From: Thioalkalivibrio sp.
GTDB lineage: Bacteria > Pseudomonadota > Gammaproteobacteria > SpSt-1174
Direction of reading: 5' to 3'
Assembly: GCA_011046015.1 (NCBI GenBank)
Contig: DSBO01000021.1
Span: forward strand, 1-26,030
Length of the DNA stretch: 26,030 bases
Below the pieces are notes generated by a model that saw only the letters and a list, made by a program, of their open reading frames with translations, searched no databases and was not told the origin of the DNA. The translations under genes and the position numbers were made by a program. Positions 15,015-25,216 of this stretch are shown in pieces; position 1 is the first letter of the stretch, and each line of letters begins with the position of its first letter.

Positions 15015-15110
15015 TCAGCCGATGAATTGCACCGGGATGCCTTCCCCGTGGCGCACCTTGACCTTGAAGCGCAACGGTATGCGGGGGTGTGCGCGTTGAT
15101 CGTCGGACAT
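15015..15110 (-). CDS. 31-codon mini-ORF resembling the start of a PilZ domain
   Basis: Between rmuC and ynfA, ATG 15110 opens a 31-residue frame ending in TGA at 15017-15015. The peptide contains HPRIPLRFKVKV, much like the RxxxR-containing first strand of PilZ c-di-GMP-binding domains, and then HGEGIPVQFIG before the stop. A full PilZ domain is about 100 residues, so this is either a remnant or a short leader-like peptide. The start is 15 bases after the rmuC stop and the stop is 2 bases before the ynfA ATG, a spacing that suits an operon. No ribosome site is close; AGGAA near the rmuC stop is rather far. The identity rests on about 12 residues and is weak. Confidence 0.42.
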   Translation of the reverse strand: MSDDQRAHPRIPLRFKVKVRHGEGIPVQFIG

Positions 15111-15125
15111 GGCTGAACGGTTCGT

Positions 15126-16397
15126 CTATTCCTGGGGCAAGCGCACGGCGGATTCCAGGGGGTCCAGTTCGGTGACATCCTTCTTCGCATGGATGCCGAG
15201 TTCGGTGAACTTGCGTGCACCCGGCAGCACGTTGCGTTCCAGCGATCCCACCGCCTTGTTGTAACTTTCCACCGTGGAACCGAGCTGGCGGCCCATGCGG
15301 CTCATGTGTTCGGTGAAGGTGGCGACGCGCTTGTACAGGTCCTCGCCGAGTTCACGGATGTGCTCGGCGTTCTCGGCTACGGCCTGCTGGCGCCAACCGA
15401 AGGCCACGGCGCGTAGCAGCGCGATCAGGGTGTTGGGCGTGGAGAGGATCACGCGGTTGGCCAGCGAGTCCTCCAGCAGCGCGGGGTCGTTCTCCAGGGC
15501 GGCGGAGAGAAACTGCTCGCCCGGAATGAACAGGATGACGAAGTCCGGCGAGTTCTTGAACTGGTTCCAGTAGCCCTTGCTCGCCAGCTCCTTCATGCGG
15601 TCGCGCATCTTGCGGGCGTGGCGCTTGAGGTGTTCGGCCCGCTCGCGCTCGTCGTCGGTTTCCATGGCGGCCAGGTAGGCGTCCAGCGAGGTCTTGGCGT
15701 CCACTACCAGTTCGCGGTTGTCCGGCATGCGCACGATCATGTCCGGGCGCAGCGCGCCCTCCGCCCCGGTGCGGTGTTCCTGCTCGTAGAAGTCGCAGTA
15801 CTCGACCATGCCGGCGAGCTCGGCCAGGCGGCGTAGTGTCATCTCACCCCACTGCCCGCGCACCTCGGGCCGGCGCAGTGCCTTGACGAGGCTCTGCGTC
15901 TCGATGCGCAGCTGCTGGTGGTCGCTGGCCACCTGCTTGAGGTGTTCGCTGATGGAGCCGAAGGCCTGCTGGCGCTCCTTTTCCATCTGCCGCAGCTCGC
16001 GCTCGGTCTTTTCCAGGGTATCGCGGATCGGCTTGATCAGCGTCTCGAAGGATTTTTCCTTCTGGTCCAGCTCGGACTTCGCCTGGTTCTGGAACTGCTT
16101 GAGATTCTCGCGCGCCAGGCGCAGGAATTCCTCGTTGTTGTCCTTGAGTGCCTTGCTGGAGAGCGCGGCGAAGGAGTCGGCCAGCTGCCGGCGTGCCTCG
16201 TCGAGCAGGGCGACTTTTTCGGCGCTGCCGGCACGTTCGTGCTCGAGGTCCTTGGACAGGTGGACGATCTGCTCGTGCTGCTCGAGCTGGCGCCGATGGG
16301 CGCGCAGGTGCGCGACCAGGTAGCCGATGAGCAGCCCGGCGAGCAGGGCGAGGCCAGCGGTGATCAGCAGGATGGGGTCGAGATCGAGTTCCTGCAT
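15126..16397 (-). CDS. rmuC: DNA recombination protein RmuC
   Basis: The protein has 423 residues. RmuC limits inversions at short inverted repeats in E. coli and carries a nuclease-like core. The N-terminus has one membrane helix (about 9-29), then a long charged coiled coil (about 32-190, with many Glu, Lys and Gln). The RmuC domain follows, with RPEVRGQWGEMTLRRLAELAG, VRMPDNRELVVDAKTSLDAY and FVILFIPGEQFLSAAL. I chose ATG 16397 because it precedes the membrane helix; the frame is open upstream to 16592, but that part is antisense to nothing useful and overlaps the HAD gene. The ATG overlaps the TAA stop of the HAD gene in the form TAATG, so translation is probably coupled. Confidence 0.93.
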   Translation of the reverse strand: MQELDLDPILLITAGLALLAGLLIGYLVAHLRAHRRQLEQHEQIVHLSKDLEHERAGSAEKVALLDEARRQLADSFAALSSKALKDNNEEFLRLARENLKQFQNQAKSELDQKEKSFETLIKPIRDTLEKTERELRQMEKERQQAFGSISEHLKQVASDHQQLRIETQSLVKALRRPEVRGQWGEMTLRRLAELAGMVEYCDFYEQEHRTGAEGALRPDMIVRMPDNRELVVDAKTSLDAYLAAMETDDERERAEHLKRHARKMRDRMKELASKGYWNQFKNSPDFVILFIPGEQFLSAALENDPALLEDSLANRVILSTPNTLIALLRAVAFGWRQQAVAENAEHIRELGEDLYKRVATFTEHMSRMGRQLGSTVESYNKAVGSLERNVLPGARKFTELGIHAKKDVTELDPLESAVRLPQE

Positions 16398-17080
16398 TAC
16401 AGGGCAGCCCGTTGCGGATCGGCCTCGAGCAGCCAGTCGAGGATCTCGCGCGGCTCGTTGATCATCGCGTCCGCGCCCCATTCCTCGGGTTTTTGGAACT
16501 CGTTGATGTAGCCGTAGAGCGCGACCAGCGTGGCCATGCCGGCGCGGCGGCCGGCCTCGATGTCCCGACTGGCGTCGCCCACGTACACGCACTCGTCGGC
16601 GTGGCTCCCCGCCAGCTCGCAGGCGTGCAGCATGGGTTTGGGGTGGGGCTTGCGCTCGTCGGTGGTGTCGCCGCTGACGATGCAGGCGGCGCGCGCGGCC
16701 AGCCCCAGGGAGGCCATCAGCGGGTCGGTGAGAAAGGCCGGCTTGTTCGTGACCACACCCCAGTTCATGCCATGGCGCTCGATGTAGGCGAGCAGGCTGG
16801 CCATGCCCGGGAACAGCTCGGTGTCGAGGTGCAGGTTCTCGTTGTAGACATCGAGAAAGCGCTGGCGGCGACGCTGGAAGTCGGCCTCGTCCTGTTCCTG
16901 GCCGAAACCGAGCTTCACCAGTGCGTTGCTGCCGTGCGAGACATGGCCGCGGATGTGCGCGAAGGGCAGCTGCGGAAAGCCCTCCTCGGCCAGCACCGCG
17001 TTGAGCGCGGCGGCCATGTCCGGTGCGGTATCGAGCAGGGTGCCGTCGAGGTCGAAGAGGACGGTACGGATCTGCGCCAT
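16397..17080 (-). CDS. HAD phosphatase, phosphoglycolate phosphatase or MupP type
   Basis: The protein has 227 residues and the HAD-superfamily layout: nucleophile and acid DLDGTL (D10, D12), a helical cap, motif II TNKP (111-114), motif III Lys near KPHPKP (K144) and motif IV VGDASRDIEAG (D169, D173). It would remove phosphate from a small metabolite in the cytosol. By sequence either phosphoglycolate phosphatase (Gph) or N-acetylmuramate 6-phosphate phosphatase (MupP) is possible. The ending VALYGYI then WGADAMINEP, and the position just after ubiG, resemble Pseudomonas MupP, which works in peptidoglycan recycling. I therefore give no symbol. It starts 2 bases after the ubiG stop and overlaps rmuC. 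Confidence 0.87.
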   Translation of the reverse strand: MAQIRTVLFDLDGTLLDTAPDMAAALNAVLAEEGFPQLPFAHIRGHVSHGSNALVKLGFGQEQDEADFQRRRQRFLDVYNENLHLDTELFPGMASLLAYIERHGMNWGVVTNKPAFLTDPLMASLGLAARAACIVSGDTTDERKPHPKPMLHACELAGSHADECVYVGDASRDIEAGRRAGMATLVALYGYINEFQKPEEWGADAMINEPREILDWLLEADPQRAAL

Positions 17081-17082
17081 GG

Positions 17083-17790
17083 TCAGTCCTTGCAGGTGTA
17101 CATCAGGTAGTTGACGTCCACGTCACGCCCCAGGCGATAGCTCTTCGTGAGCGGGTTGTAGGTCATGCCAGTGATGTCGCGGACATCGAGTTCGGCCGCC
17201 CGCGCCCAGGTGGCGAGCTCGGAGGGGCGGATAAACTTGGCGAACTCGTGCGTGCCCTTCGGCAGCATGTTGAGCAGGTACTCCGCGCCGACGATGGCGA
17301 ACAGGAAGGCCTTGGGATTGCGGTTGATGGTGGAGAAGAACACATGCCCGCCGGGCCGGACCAGGCGCGCGCAGGCGCGGATCACCGAGCCCGGGTCCGG
17401 GACGTGTTCGAGCATCTCCATGCAGGTGACCACGTCGAAGGATGCCGGGCACTCCTCGGCCAGCTCCTCGGCGGTGATGCGCCGGTAGTTCACCTTCACG
17501 CCGGATTCGAGCATGTGCAGCTTCGCCACCGACAGCGGCGCCTCGCCCATGTCGATGCCCGTGACCTCGGCGCCGTGCCGGGCCATGCTCTCGGCAAGGA
17601 TGCCGCCGCCGCAGCCCACGTCGAGCACCTGTTTGCCGGCAATGCGGGCACGCGCATCGATGTAATCCAGGCGCAGGGGGTTGATGTCGTGCAGCGGCTT
17701 GAACTCGCTGTCCGGGTCCCACCAGCGATGGGCCAGTTCCTCGAACTTGCTGATTTCGTTGTGATCGACGTTGAGGGCGCTGTCACTCAT
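17083..17790 (-). CDS. ubiG: Ubiquinone biosynthesis O-methyltransferase UbiG
   Basis: The protein has 235 residues (E. coli UbiG has 240). It performs both O-methylations of ubiquinone synthesis using S-adenosylmethionine. The N-terminus FEELAHRWWDPDSEFKPLH and LRLDYI are family signatures, motif I is VLDVGCGGG (55-63), and MEMLEHVPDP and FFSTINRNPKAF follow. It would act at the inner membrane on the quinone precursor. I chose ATG 17790; a TTG at 17820 is in frame, but AGAAGGA stands about 10 bases before the ATG. It lies 61 bases after mtaD and 2 bases before the HAD gene on the same strand. The by-product S-adenosylhomocysteine is a possible substrate of the neighbouring MtaD-type deaminase. 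Confidence 0.95.
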   Translation of the reverse strand: MSDSALNVDHNEISKFEELAHRWWDPDSEFKPLHDINPLRLDYIDARARIAGKQVLDVGCGGGILAESMARHGAEVTGIDMGEAPLSVAKLHMLESGVKVNYRRITAEELAEECPASFDVVTCMEMLEHVPDPGSVIRACARLVRPGGHVFFSTINRNPKAFLFAIVGAEYLLNMLPKGTHEFAKFIRPSELATWARAAELDVRDITGMTYNPLTKSYRLGRDVDVNYLMYTCKD

Positions 17791-17851
17791 GCGCGTCCGA
17801 TCCTTCTCTGGAGTGATCAAACGGCTAGTGTAACAGGTGGCCGGATAGGGC

Positions 17852-19168
17852 TCACGCGCCGTGTATGCGCGCGCGCCAGGCGGCGGCCTTGCGGCGCAGG
17901 GCGTCCTCGTCGAGGGTGGTCAGGGCGCGATCCTTGAGCAGGTGGCGACCGGCCACCCAGACGTCGGTGACCTTGTCGCGCCCGCCGGCGTAGACGATCT
18001 GGGAAACCGGGTGGAAGAGGGGCTGGGTCTCGAGGTCGCCTAGGTTGATCGCGGTGATGTCGGCCTCCTTGCCGACCTCGAGGCTGCCGGTGCGCTCGGC
18101 GAGGCCCAGGGCGCGCGCGCCTCCGAGGGTGGCCATGTAGAGCGCCTCGGCGGCGGGCAGCACGGCCGGGTCGCGCTTCACGCCCTTGGCCAGGTAGGCG
18201 GCGGTGCGCATCTCGCCGAGCATGTCGAGGTCGTTGTTGCTGGCCGTGCCGTCCGTGCCGATGGCGACGTTCACACCGGCCGCCCGCAGGTCGGCCACCG
18301 GGCAGAAACCGCTGCCGAGCTTCAGGTTGGATTCCGGGCAGTGGATGACGTGGGCGCCGGTCTGCGCCATCAGCTCGATCTCGTCGTCGGTGAGCTGGGT
18401 CATGTGCACGGCGGTGAGGTTGGGCGTGACCAGGCCCAGGTCCTGCAGACGCTCCAGCGGACGCTTGCCGGTGGCCGCCATGGCCTGCTCCACCTCGCTG
18501 GCAGTCTCATGAACGTGGATGTGGATGGGCAGTTCGAGCTCGTTGGCGAAGGTGGCGATGCGCTTGAGCGGCTCGTCGGAGACCGTGTAGGGCGCATGTG
18601 GCGCGAGCGTGGTGCTGATCAGCGACTCGCCCTTGTGCGCGTCGCGCAGGGCCAGTCCCTTGGCGAGGTAGTCGTCGGCGTCGGCCGCCCAGGCGCTGGG
18701 AAAGTCGATGACGATCAGGCCGATGGCGCTGCGCATGCCGGCATGGATGGCGGCGCGCGCCGCCACGTCCGGGAAGAAGTACATGTCGTTGAAGCAGGTG
18801 ATGCCGCCACGCAGCATCTCGGCGATGGCCAGCTGGGTGCCGTCGTGCACGAACTCCTCGCTCACCCAGCGCGACTCGGCCGGCCAGATGTGGCCCTTGA
18901 GCCATTCCATCAGCGGCAGGTCGTCGGCCAGCCCGCGCAGCAGGGTCATGGCGGCGTGGGTGTGGGCGTTGACGAAGCCGGGGATGAGGGCGTGGTCGGG
19001 CAGCTCCTTTACCACGTTGCCGGCATAGCGTTCGCGCGCCTCGGCGGTGGGGAGAATGTCCTGAATACGCCCGTCATGGACGGCGACGGAATGGTGCTCC
19101 AGCACGAGCCCGCGGGGCTCGACCGGGATCACCCAGCGGGCATGGATCAACGTGTCGACGGCTTGCAT
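17852..19168 (-). CDS. mtaD: 5-methylthioadenosine / S-adenosylhomocysteine deaminase (TRZ/ATZ family)
   Basis: The protein has 438 residues and belongs to the amidohydrolase superfamily, cytosine-deaminase-like branch. It would deaminate methylthioadenosine and/or S-adenosylhomocysteine to the inosine forms. Metal and catalytic residues are visible: NAHTH (H69, H71), HIHVHET (216-222) and GTDGTASNNDLDM (D306). The C-terminal part returns to the small beta domain with KEADITAINLGD. I chose ATG 19168; the frame is open for 12 codons more, but the strand VDTLIHARWVIPVE begins right after this Met. The window also holds mtnA 1 kb away, so the two fit a methylthioadenosine-handling route. Guanine or other deaminases of this family cannot be fully excluded by sequence alone. 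Confidence 0.88.
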   Translation of the reverse strand: MQAVDTLIHARWVIPVEPRGLVLEHHSVAVHDGRIQDILPTAEARERYAGNVVKELPDHALIPGFVNAHTHAAMTLLRGLADDLPLMEWLKGHIWPAESRWVSEEFVHDGTQLAIAEMLRGGITCFNDMYFFPDVAARAAIHAGMRSAIGLIVIDFPSAWAADADDYLAKGLALRDAHKGESLISTTLAPHAPYTVSDEPLKRIATFANELELPIHIHVHETASEVEQAMAATGKRPLERLQDLGLVTPNLTAVHMTQLTDDEIELMAQTGAHVIHCPESNLKLGSGFCPVADLRAAGVNVAIGTDGTASNNDLDMLGEMRTAAYLAKGVKRDPAVLPAAEALYMATLGGARALGLAERTGSLEVGKEADITAINLGDLETQPLFHPVSQIVYAGGRDKVTDVWVAGRHLLKDRALTTLDEDALRRKAAAWRARIHGA

Positions 19169-19191
19169 CCGCGAAAGATAGCCTTGACGCG

Positions 19192-19220
19192 CCGGCCACC
19201 GCAAGCGGCGGCCGGTTTTT
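19192..19220 (+). terminator. GC-rich hairpin with T-run, plus-strand orientation, role unclear
   Basis: CCGGCCACCGC (19192-19202) and GCGGCGGCCGG (19205-19215) form an 11-base stem with one mismatch, followed by TTTTT (19216-19220). This is terminator-shaped on the plus strand, yet the genes on both sides (mscS, mtaD) run on the minus strand. On the minus strand the stem is complete with one G-U pair but has no T-run after it. It may stop antisense transcription or fold in the mscS-mtaD transcript. Confidence 0.35.
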
Positions 19221-19237
19221 GCTGCAGGATAGCCGGG

Positions 19238-20065
19238 TCAGTCTGCCTGGTGCAGGGTGATCTCGCGCTGCGGGAAGGGAATGGTGATGCCGGCGGCATC
19301 GAACTCGGTCTTGATGCGCTCCAGCAGATCGCCGCGGGTGACCCAGAAGTCGGCGCTGTTCACCCATGGGCGGACATAGAGGTTGATGCTGCTGTCGGCC
19401 AGGTCCATCACGCCGACGCTGGGCGCCGGATCCTCCAGGACGCGCTCGTCGTCCTTCAGGATGCGTTCCACGATCTCGCGGGCCTTGCGGATGTCGTCGT
19501 CGTAGCTGATGCCGACGACGAGGTCGATGCGGCGATGCGGGCGGGCGGTGATGTTGACGATCACGCCGTCGTAGATCTGGCCATTGGGAATAGTGATCTC
19601 ACGGTTGTCTGGCGAGCGCACCATCGAGTTGAAGATGCGGATCTCTTCGACCACGCCAGCGGTGCCGGCGGCCTCGATGAAGTCGCCCACCTTGAAGGGC
19701 TTGAAGACGATGAGCATGATGCCGGCGGCGAAGTTCGACAGAGAACCCTGCAGGGCCAGGCCGACGGCCAGGCCGGCGGCACCGAGCACGGCGATCAGCG
19801 AGGTGGTCTGGACACCCAGCTGATCGAGAGAGGCGATGACCACCGCAAGAACCAGCAGGCCCCGGAGCAGGGAGCCGAGAAAGCTGCTCAGCATCGGGTC
19901 GGCGCCGGCCTTGGTCATCAGGCGGCGGGAAATCTTGACGGCGATGCGCACGACCCAGAGGCCGATGAGGAGGACTGCGAGTGCGACGACCAGCCGGATG
20001 CCCCAGGGGATGGCGTACTGTTCGAGGAGGGCATTGAAATCGATATTCAGCTCGGTACCGAACAT
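19238..20065 (-). CDS. mscS: Small-conductance mechanosensitive channel, MscS family
   Basis: The protein has 275 residues (E. coli MscS has 286). It opens under membrane tension and lets solutes out on hypo-osmotic shock. The first two helices lie at about 20-42 and 62-82. The pore helix with the Ala/Gly packing pattern is at 92-118 (AVLGAAGLAVGLALQGSLS, then NFAAGIML). The beta domain follows with FKPFKVGDFIEAAG and REITIPNGQIYDGVIVN, and the alpha/beta C-terminal domain ends in FPQREITLHQ. All are standard for MscS. A GAGG lies 7 bases before the ATG. It is divergent from mtnA, with a 161-base gap in which I see no strong promoter, and lies 69 bases before mtaD on the same strand. Confidence 0.93.
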   Translation of the reverse strand: MFGTELNIDFNALLEQYAIPWGIRLVVALAVLLIGLWVVRIAVKISRRLMTKAGADPMLSSFLGSLLRGLLVLAVVIASLDQLGVQTTSLIAVLGAAGLAVGLALQGSLSNFAAGIMLIVFKPFKVGDFIEAAGTAGVVEEIRIFNSMVRSPDNREITIPNGQIYDGVIVNITARPHRRIDLVVGISYDDDIRKAREIVERILKDDERVLEDPAPSVGVMDLADSSINLYVRPWVNSADFWVTRGDLLERIKTEFDAAGITIPFPQREITLHQAD

Positions 20066-20226
20066 GGGGGGCCTCGCACGTATTATTGGTTGTTTGGGGG
20101 TTCTGCCCTGGGGCCGAAGGAAAGTGTGGGCCGGGTTCTATACCGGCGTCCCTGATGCCGCATGGCAACCCGGGCCCGCCTTTGCGATACTGCGACCCTG
20201 ATTTCACTCGCTGCCCGAAGACCGCC

Positions 20227-21279
20227 ATGACTGCTGAAACCCGTCTCGATACCGTACGCGCCGTGCGCTGGCATGACAACCACCTGGAGCTGCTGGACCA
20301 GCGCCTGCTGCCGGCGCGCAGCCAGTTCAATGCCTACGAGGACGTGGACGAGATCGCGCAGGCGATACGCGACATGGTGGTGCGCGGCGCACCCGCCATC
20401 GGTATCGCGGCCGCCTACGGTGTGGTGATCGCGGCCCGACGCCGGTTTTCCGAGGCCGGCGCCGGCTGGCGCGAGGCGCTCGAATCCGACCTCGAGAGGC
20501 TGGCGGCCTCGCGGCCCACGGCGGTGAACCTCTTCTGGGCGCTGGACCGCATGAGGAACGTCATCGACAAGCTGGGTGCCGACGATCCGGAGCCGGCCCT
20601 GCTGGCCGAGGCGCGGTGCATCCACGAGGAGGACATCGCGGCGAACTACCGCATGGGCGAGCTCGGAGCGGCGCTGATCGAGGGCGGCGACCTGATCACC
20701 CACTGCAACACCGGCTCGCTCGCCACTGGCGGTTACGGCACCGCGCTGGGCGTGATCCGCAGCGCCGTGGCCCGTGGCGGCATCGGTCAGGTTTATGCCG
20801 ACGAGACCCGCCCCTGGCTGCAGGGCTCGCGCCTCACCGCCTGGGAGCTGGTGCAGGACGGCATCCCGGTCAAGCTCATCTGCGAGGGGGCCGCCGCCAG
20901 CCTCATGCGCCAGGGCAAGGTCTCCTGGGTGATCGTGGGCTCGGACCGCATCGCCGCCAATGGCGACGTCGCCAACAAGATCGGCACCTATAGCCTGGCG
21001 GTGAACGCCCGCCACCACGGCGTGAAGTTCATGGTGGTCGCCCCCACCAGCACCGTGGACATGAACACCCCCACCGGTGCGGACATCCCCATCGAGCAGC
21101 GCGCGGAGGACGAGGTGCTCTCGCTCAATGGCCAGTCCGTGGCAGCCGAGGGGGCGGGGGCCTGGAATCCGGCCTTCGATGTGACCCCGGCCGAACTGGT
21201 GGACGCCATCGTCACCGAACGCGGGGTAGTGGCGTGGCCTGACGGGGAGAAGATGGCGCGGCTGATGGGCGGGCGCTGA
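20227..21279 (+). CDS. mtnA: Methylthioribose-1-phosphate isomerase
   Basis: The protein has 350 residues. It isomerises 5-methylthioribose 1-phosphate to methylthioribulose 1-phosphate in methionine salvage. Motifs are RGAPAIGIAAAYG (53-65), the catalytic Cys in THCNTGSLATGGYGTALG (C160), YADETRPWLQGSRLTAWEL (190-208), and the catalytic Asp in VGSDRIAANGDVANKIGTY (D240). An eIF2B alpha-subunit-like protein shares the fold but lacks this set. I chose ATG 20227; the frame is open further upstream but the homologous part starts with TRLDTVRAVRW. No clear ribosome site is seen. An intrinsic terminator lies 51 bases after the stop. The other salvage gene in view is mtaD on the opposite strand; no mtnB, mtnC or mtnD gene is in the window. 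Confidence 0.95.
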   Translation: MTAETRLDTVRAVRWHDNHLELLDQRLLPARSQFNAYEDVDEIAQAIRDMVVRGAPAIGIAAAYGVVIAARRRFSEAGAGWREALESDLERLAASRPTAVNLFWALDRMRNVIDKLGADDPEPALLAEARCIHEEDIAANYRMGELGAALIEGGDLITHCNTGSLATGGYGTALGVIRSAVARGGIGQVYADETRPWLQGSRLTAWELVQDGIPVKLICEGAAASLMRQGKVSWVIVGSDRIAANGDVANKIGTYSLAVNARHHGVKFMVVAPTSTVDMNTPTGADIPIEQRAEDEVLSLNGQSVAAEGAGAWNPAFDVTPAELVDAIVTERGVVAWPDGEKMARLMGGR

Positions 21280-21330
21280 TCCCGCCAGCCCTCCGGTCGA
21301 CCGGGATCGCGCCCCTTGACTCTCGCTGAG

Positions 21331-21360
21331 ACGCCCTCAGATTCGATCTCAGGCGTTTTT
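21331..21360 (+). terminator. Intrinsic terminator after mtnA
   Basis: ACGCC (21331-21335) pairs with GGCGT (21352-21356), and inside it AGAT pairs with ATCT around a TCG loop, with a small bulge and one mismatch. TTTTT (21356-21360) ends the site. It lies 51 bases after the mtnA stop and just before the probable gyrA promoter, so it would separate the two transcripts. Confidence 0.65.
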
Positions 21361-21366
21361 CATCCA

Positions 21367-21395
21367 ATGACGTGGTGGGCGGCGTATGGTAAGAT
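21367..21395 (+). promoter_or_regulatory. Probable sigma-70 promoter of gyrA
   Basis: A -35 box ATGACG (21367-21372) and a -10 box TAAGAT (21390-21395) are separated by exactly 17 bases. Each matches four or five of six consensus positions. The site follows the mtnA terminator directly and lies 44 bases before the gyrA ATG, in an AT-richer stretch (CTTCATAATCAAATAAG follows). It would also drive serC, 31 bases after gyrA. Confidence 0.5.
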
Positions 21396-21439
21396 TCGCG
21401 CTTCATAATCAAATAAGCCAGTCGAGCTGATCTCCCACG

Positions 21440-24076
<2,637 letters not shown>

Positions 24077-24107
24077 TTATAAAACGGACGCATTGACGAG
24101 ACTCGCG

Positions 24108-25190
24108 ATGTCACGACCCTATAATTTCAGTGCCGGCCCGGCGATGCTGCCGGAAGAAGTGCTCCAGCGCGCTCGTGAGGAGATGCTGGACTGGCAGGGT
24201 AGCGGGATGTCCGTGATGGAGATGAGCCATCGCGGCAAGGAATACATGTCCATTGCCGAAAAGGCCGAGGCCACCCTGCGCGAAATCATGGGCATCCCGG
24301 CCGGTTACAAGGTGCTGTTCCTGCAGGGCGGGGCCAGTAGCCAGTTCGCCATGGTGCCAATGAACCTGCTGCGCGGGAAGAAGGGCGCCGACTACATCAA
24401 CACCGGCGCGTGGTCGAAAAAGGCCATCGCCGAGGCCAGGCGTTACGGCACGGTGAACGTGGCGGCGAGCAGCGAGGCCGATGGCTTTCACAGCGTACCG
24501 GCCTTCGACAGCTGGTCGCTGGATCCGGACGCGGCCTACGTGCACTACACCCCCAACGAGACCATCGGCGGCGTGGAGTTTCCCTGGATTCCCAAGACCG
24601 GCGACGTGCCACTGGTGGCCGACATGTCCTCGACCATCCTCTCGCGGCCCCTCGACGTTTCGAAGTTCGGCGTGATCTACGCCGGCGCGCAGAAGAACGT
24701 CGGCCCTGCCGGGCTCACGTTGGTGATCGTCCGCGAGGATCTGATCGGCGAGACCCTGCCGGGCACGCCGACCATGTTCGACTATGCCGTGCATGCCGAG
24801 AACGATTCGATGTACAACACGCCCGCGACCTATGCCTGGTACCTGGCGGGTCTGGTGTTCGAGTGGATCCGCGACAAGGGGGGGCTGTCGGCCATGGCCG
24901 AGATCAACCGCCGCAAGGCCGAGAAGCTGTACGCGGCCATCGACGGCTCGCCGTTTTACGCCAATCCGGTCGACCCCTCCTGCCGCTCCTGGATGAACGT
25001 GCCGTTCACGCTCGCCAATCCGGCGATGGACCCGGTGTTCCTGAGCGAGGCTGCGACCATCGGCCTGCTTACCCTCAAGGGGCACCGCTCGGCGGGCGGG
25101 ATGCGCGCGAGCATCTACAACGCCATGCCGGAGGCGGGTGTGGATCGGCTGGTTGAGTTCATGGCCGACTTCGAGAAGCGTCACGGCTGA
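24108..25190 (+). CDS. serC: Phosphoserine aminotransferase
   Basis: The protein has 360 residues (E. coli SerC has 362). It is a PLP enzyme that makes 3-phosphoserine from 3-phosphohydroxypyruvate and glutamate, in serine synthesis, and can also serve pyridoxal 5-phosphate synthesis. The N-terminus YNFSAGPAMLPEEVL is the family signature, MEMSHRGKEY and LQGGASSQFAMVPMNL follow, and the PLP Lys is K196 in AGAQKNVGPAGLT. HRSAGGMRASIYNAMP near the C-terminus binds substrate phosphate. I chose ATG 24108 (MSRPYNF); the frame has an in-frame TTG 15 bases earlier. It follows gyrA by 31 bases, and a phosphoglycerate dehydrogenase-like gene follows 26 bases later. Confidence 0.97.
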   Translation: MSRPYNFSAGPAMLPEEVLQRAREEMLDWQGSGMSVMEMSHRGKEYMSIAEKAEATLREIMGIPAGYKVLFLQGGASSQFAMVPMNLLRGKKGADYINTGAWSKKAIAEARRYGTVNVAASSEADGFHSVPAFDSWSLDPDAAYVHYTPNETIGGVEFPWIPKTGDVPLVADMSSTILSRPLDVSKFGVIYAGAQKNVGPAGLTLVIVREDLIGETLPGTPTMFDYAVHAENDSMYNTPATYAWYLAGLVFEWIRDKGGLSAMAEINRRKAEKLYAAIDGSPFYANPVDPSCRSWMNVPFTLANPAMDPVFLSEAATIGLLTLKGHRSAGGMRASIYNAMPEAGVDRLVEFMADFEKRHG

Positions 25191-25216
25191 AGGCCGGCAT
25201 CGCGCGGGAGCAGGCC

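Noticed and set aside
16398..16592. N-terminal extension of RmuC by 65 codons
   Set aside because: It overlaps the HAD phosphatase gene in another frame, is Arg- and Gly-rich and lies before the membrane helix that normally begins RmuC.
18341..20155. A 604-codon plus-strand frame opposite mtaD and mscS
   Set aside because: It is a shadow of two well-supported minus-strand genes and crosses the gap between them; composition is that of reversed codons, with no recognisable motif.
20066..20226. A riboswitch (SAM or related) in front of mtnA
   Set aside because: The gap is 161 bases and GC-rich, but I could not find the paired stems or conserved core of a known SAM riboswitch; I see only a weak AT-rich patch near the mscS start.
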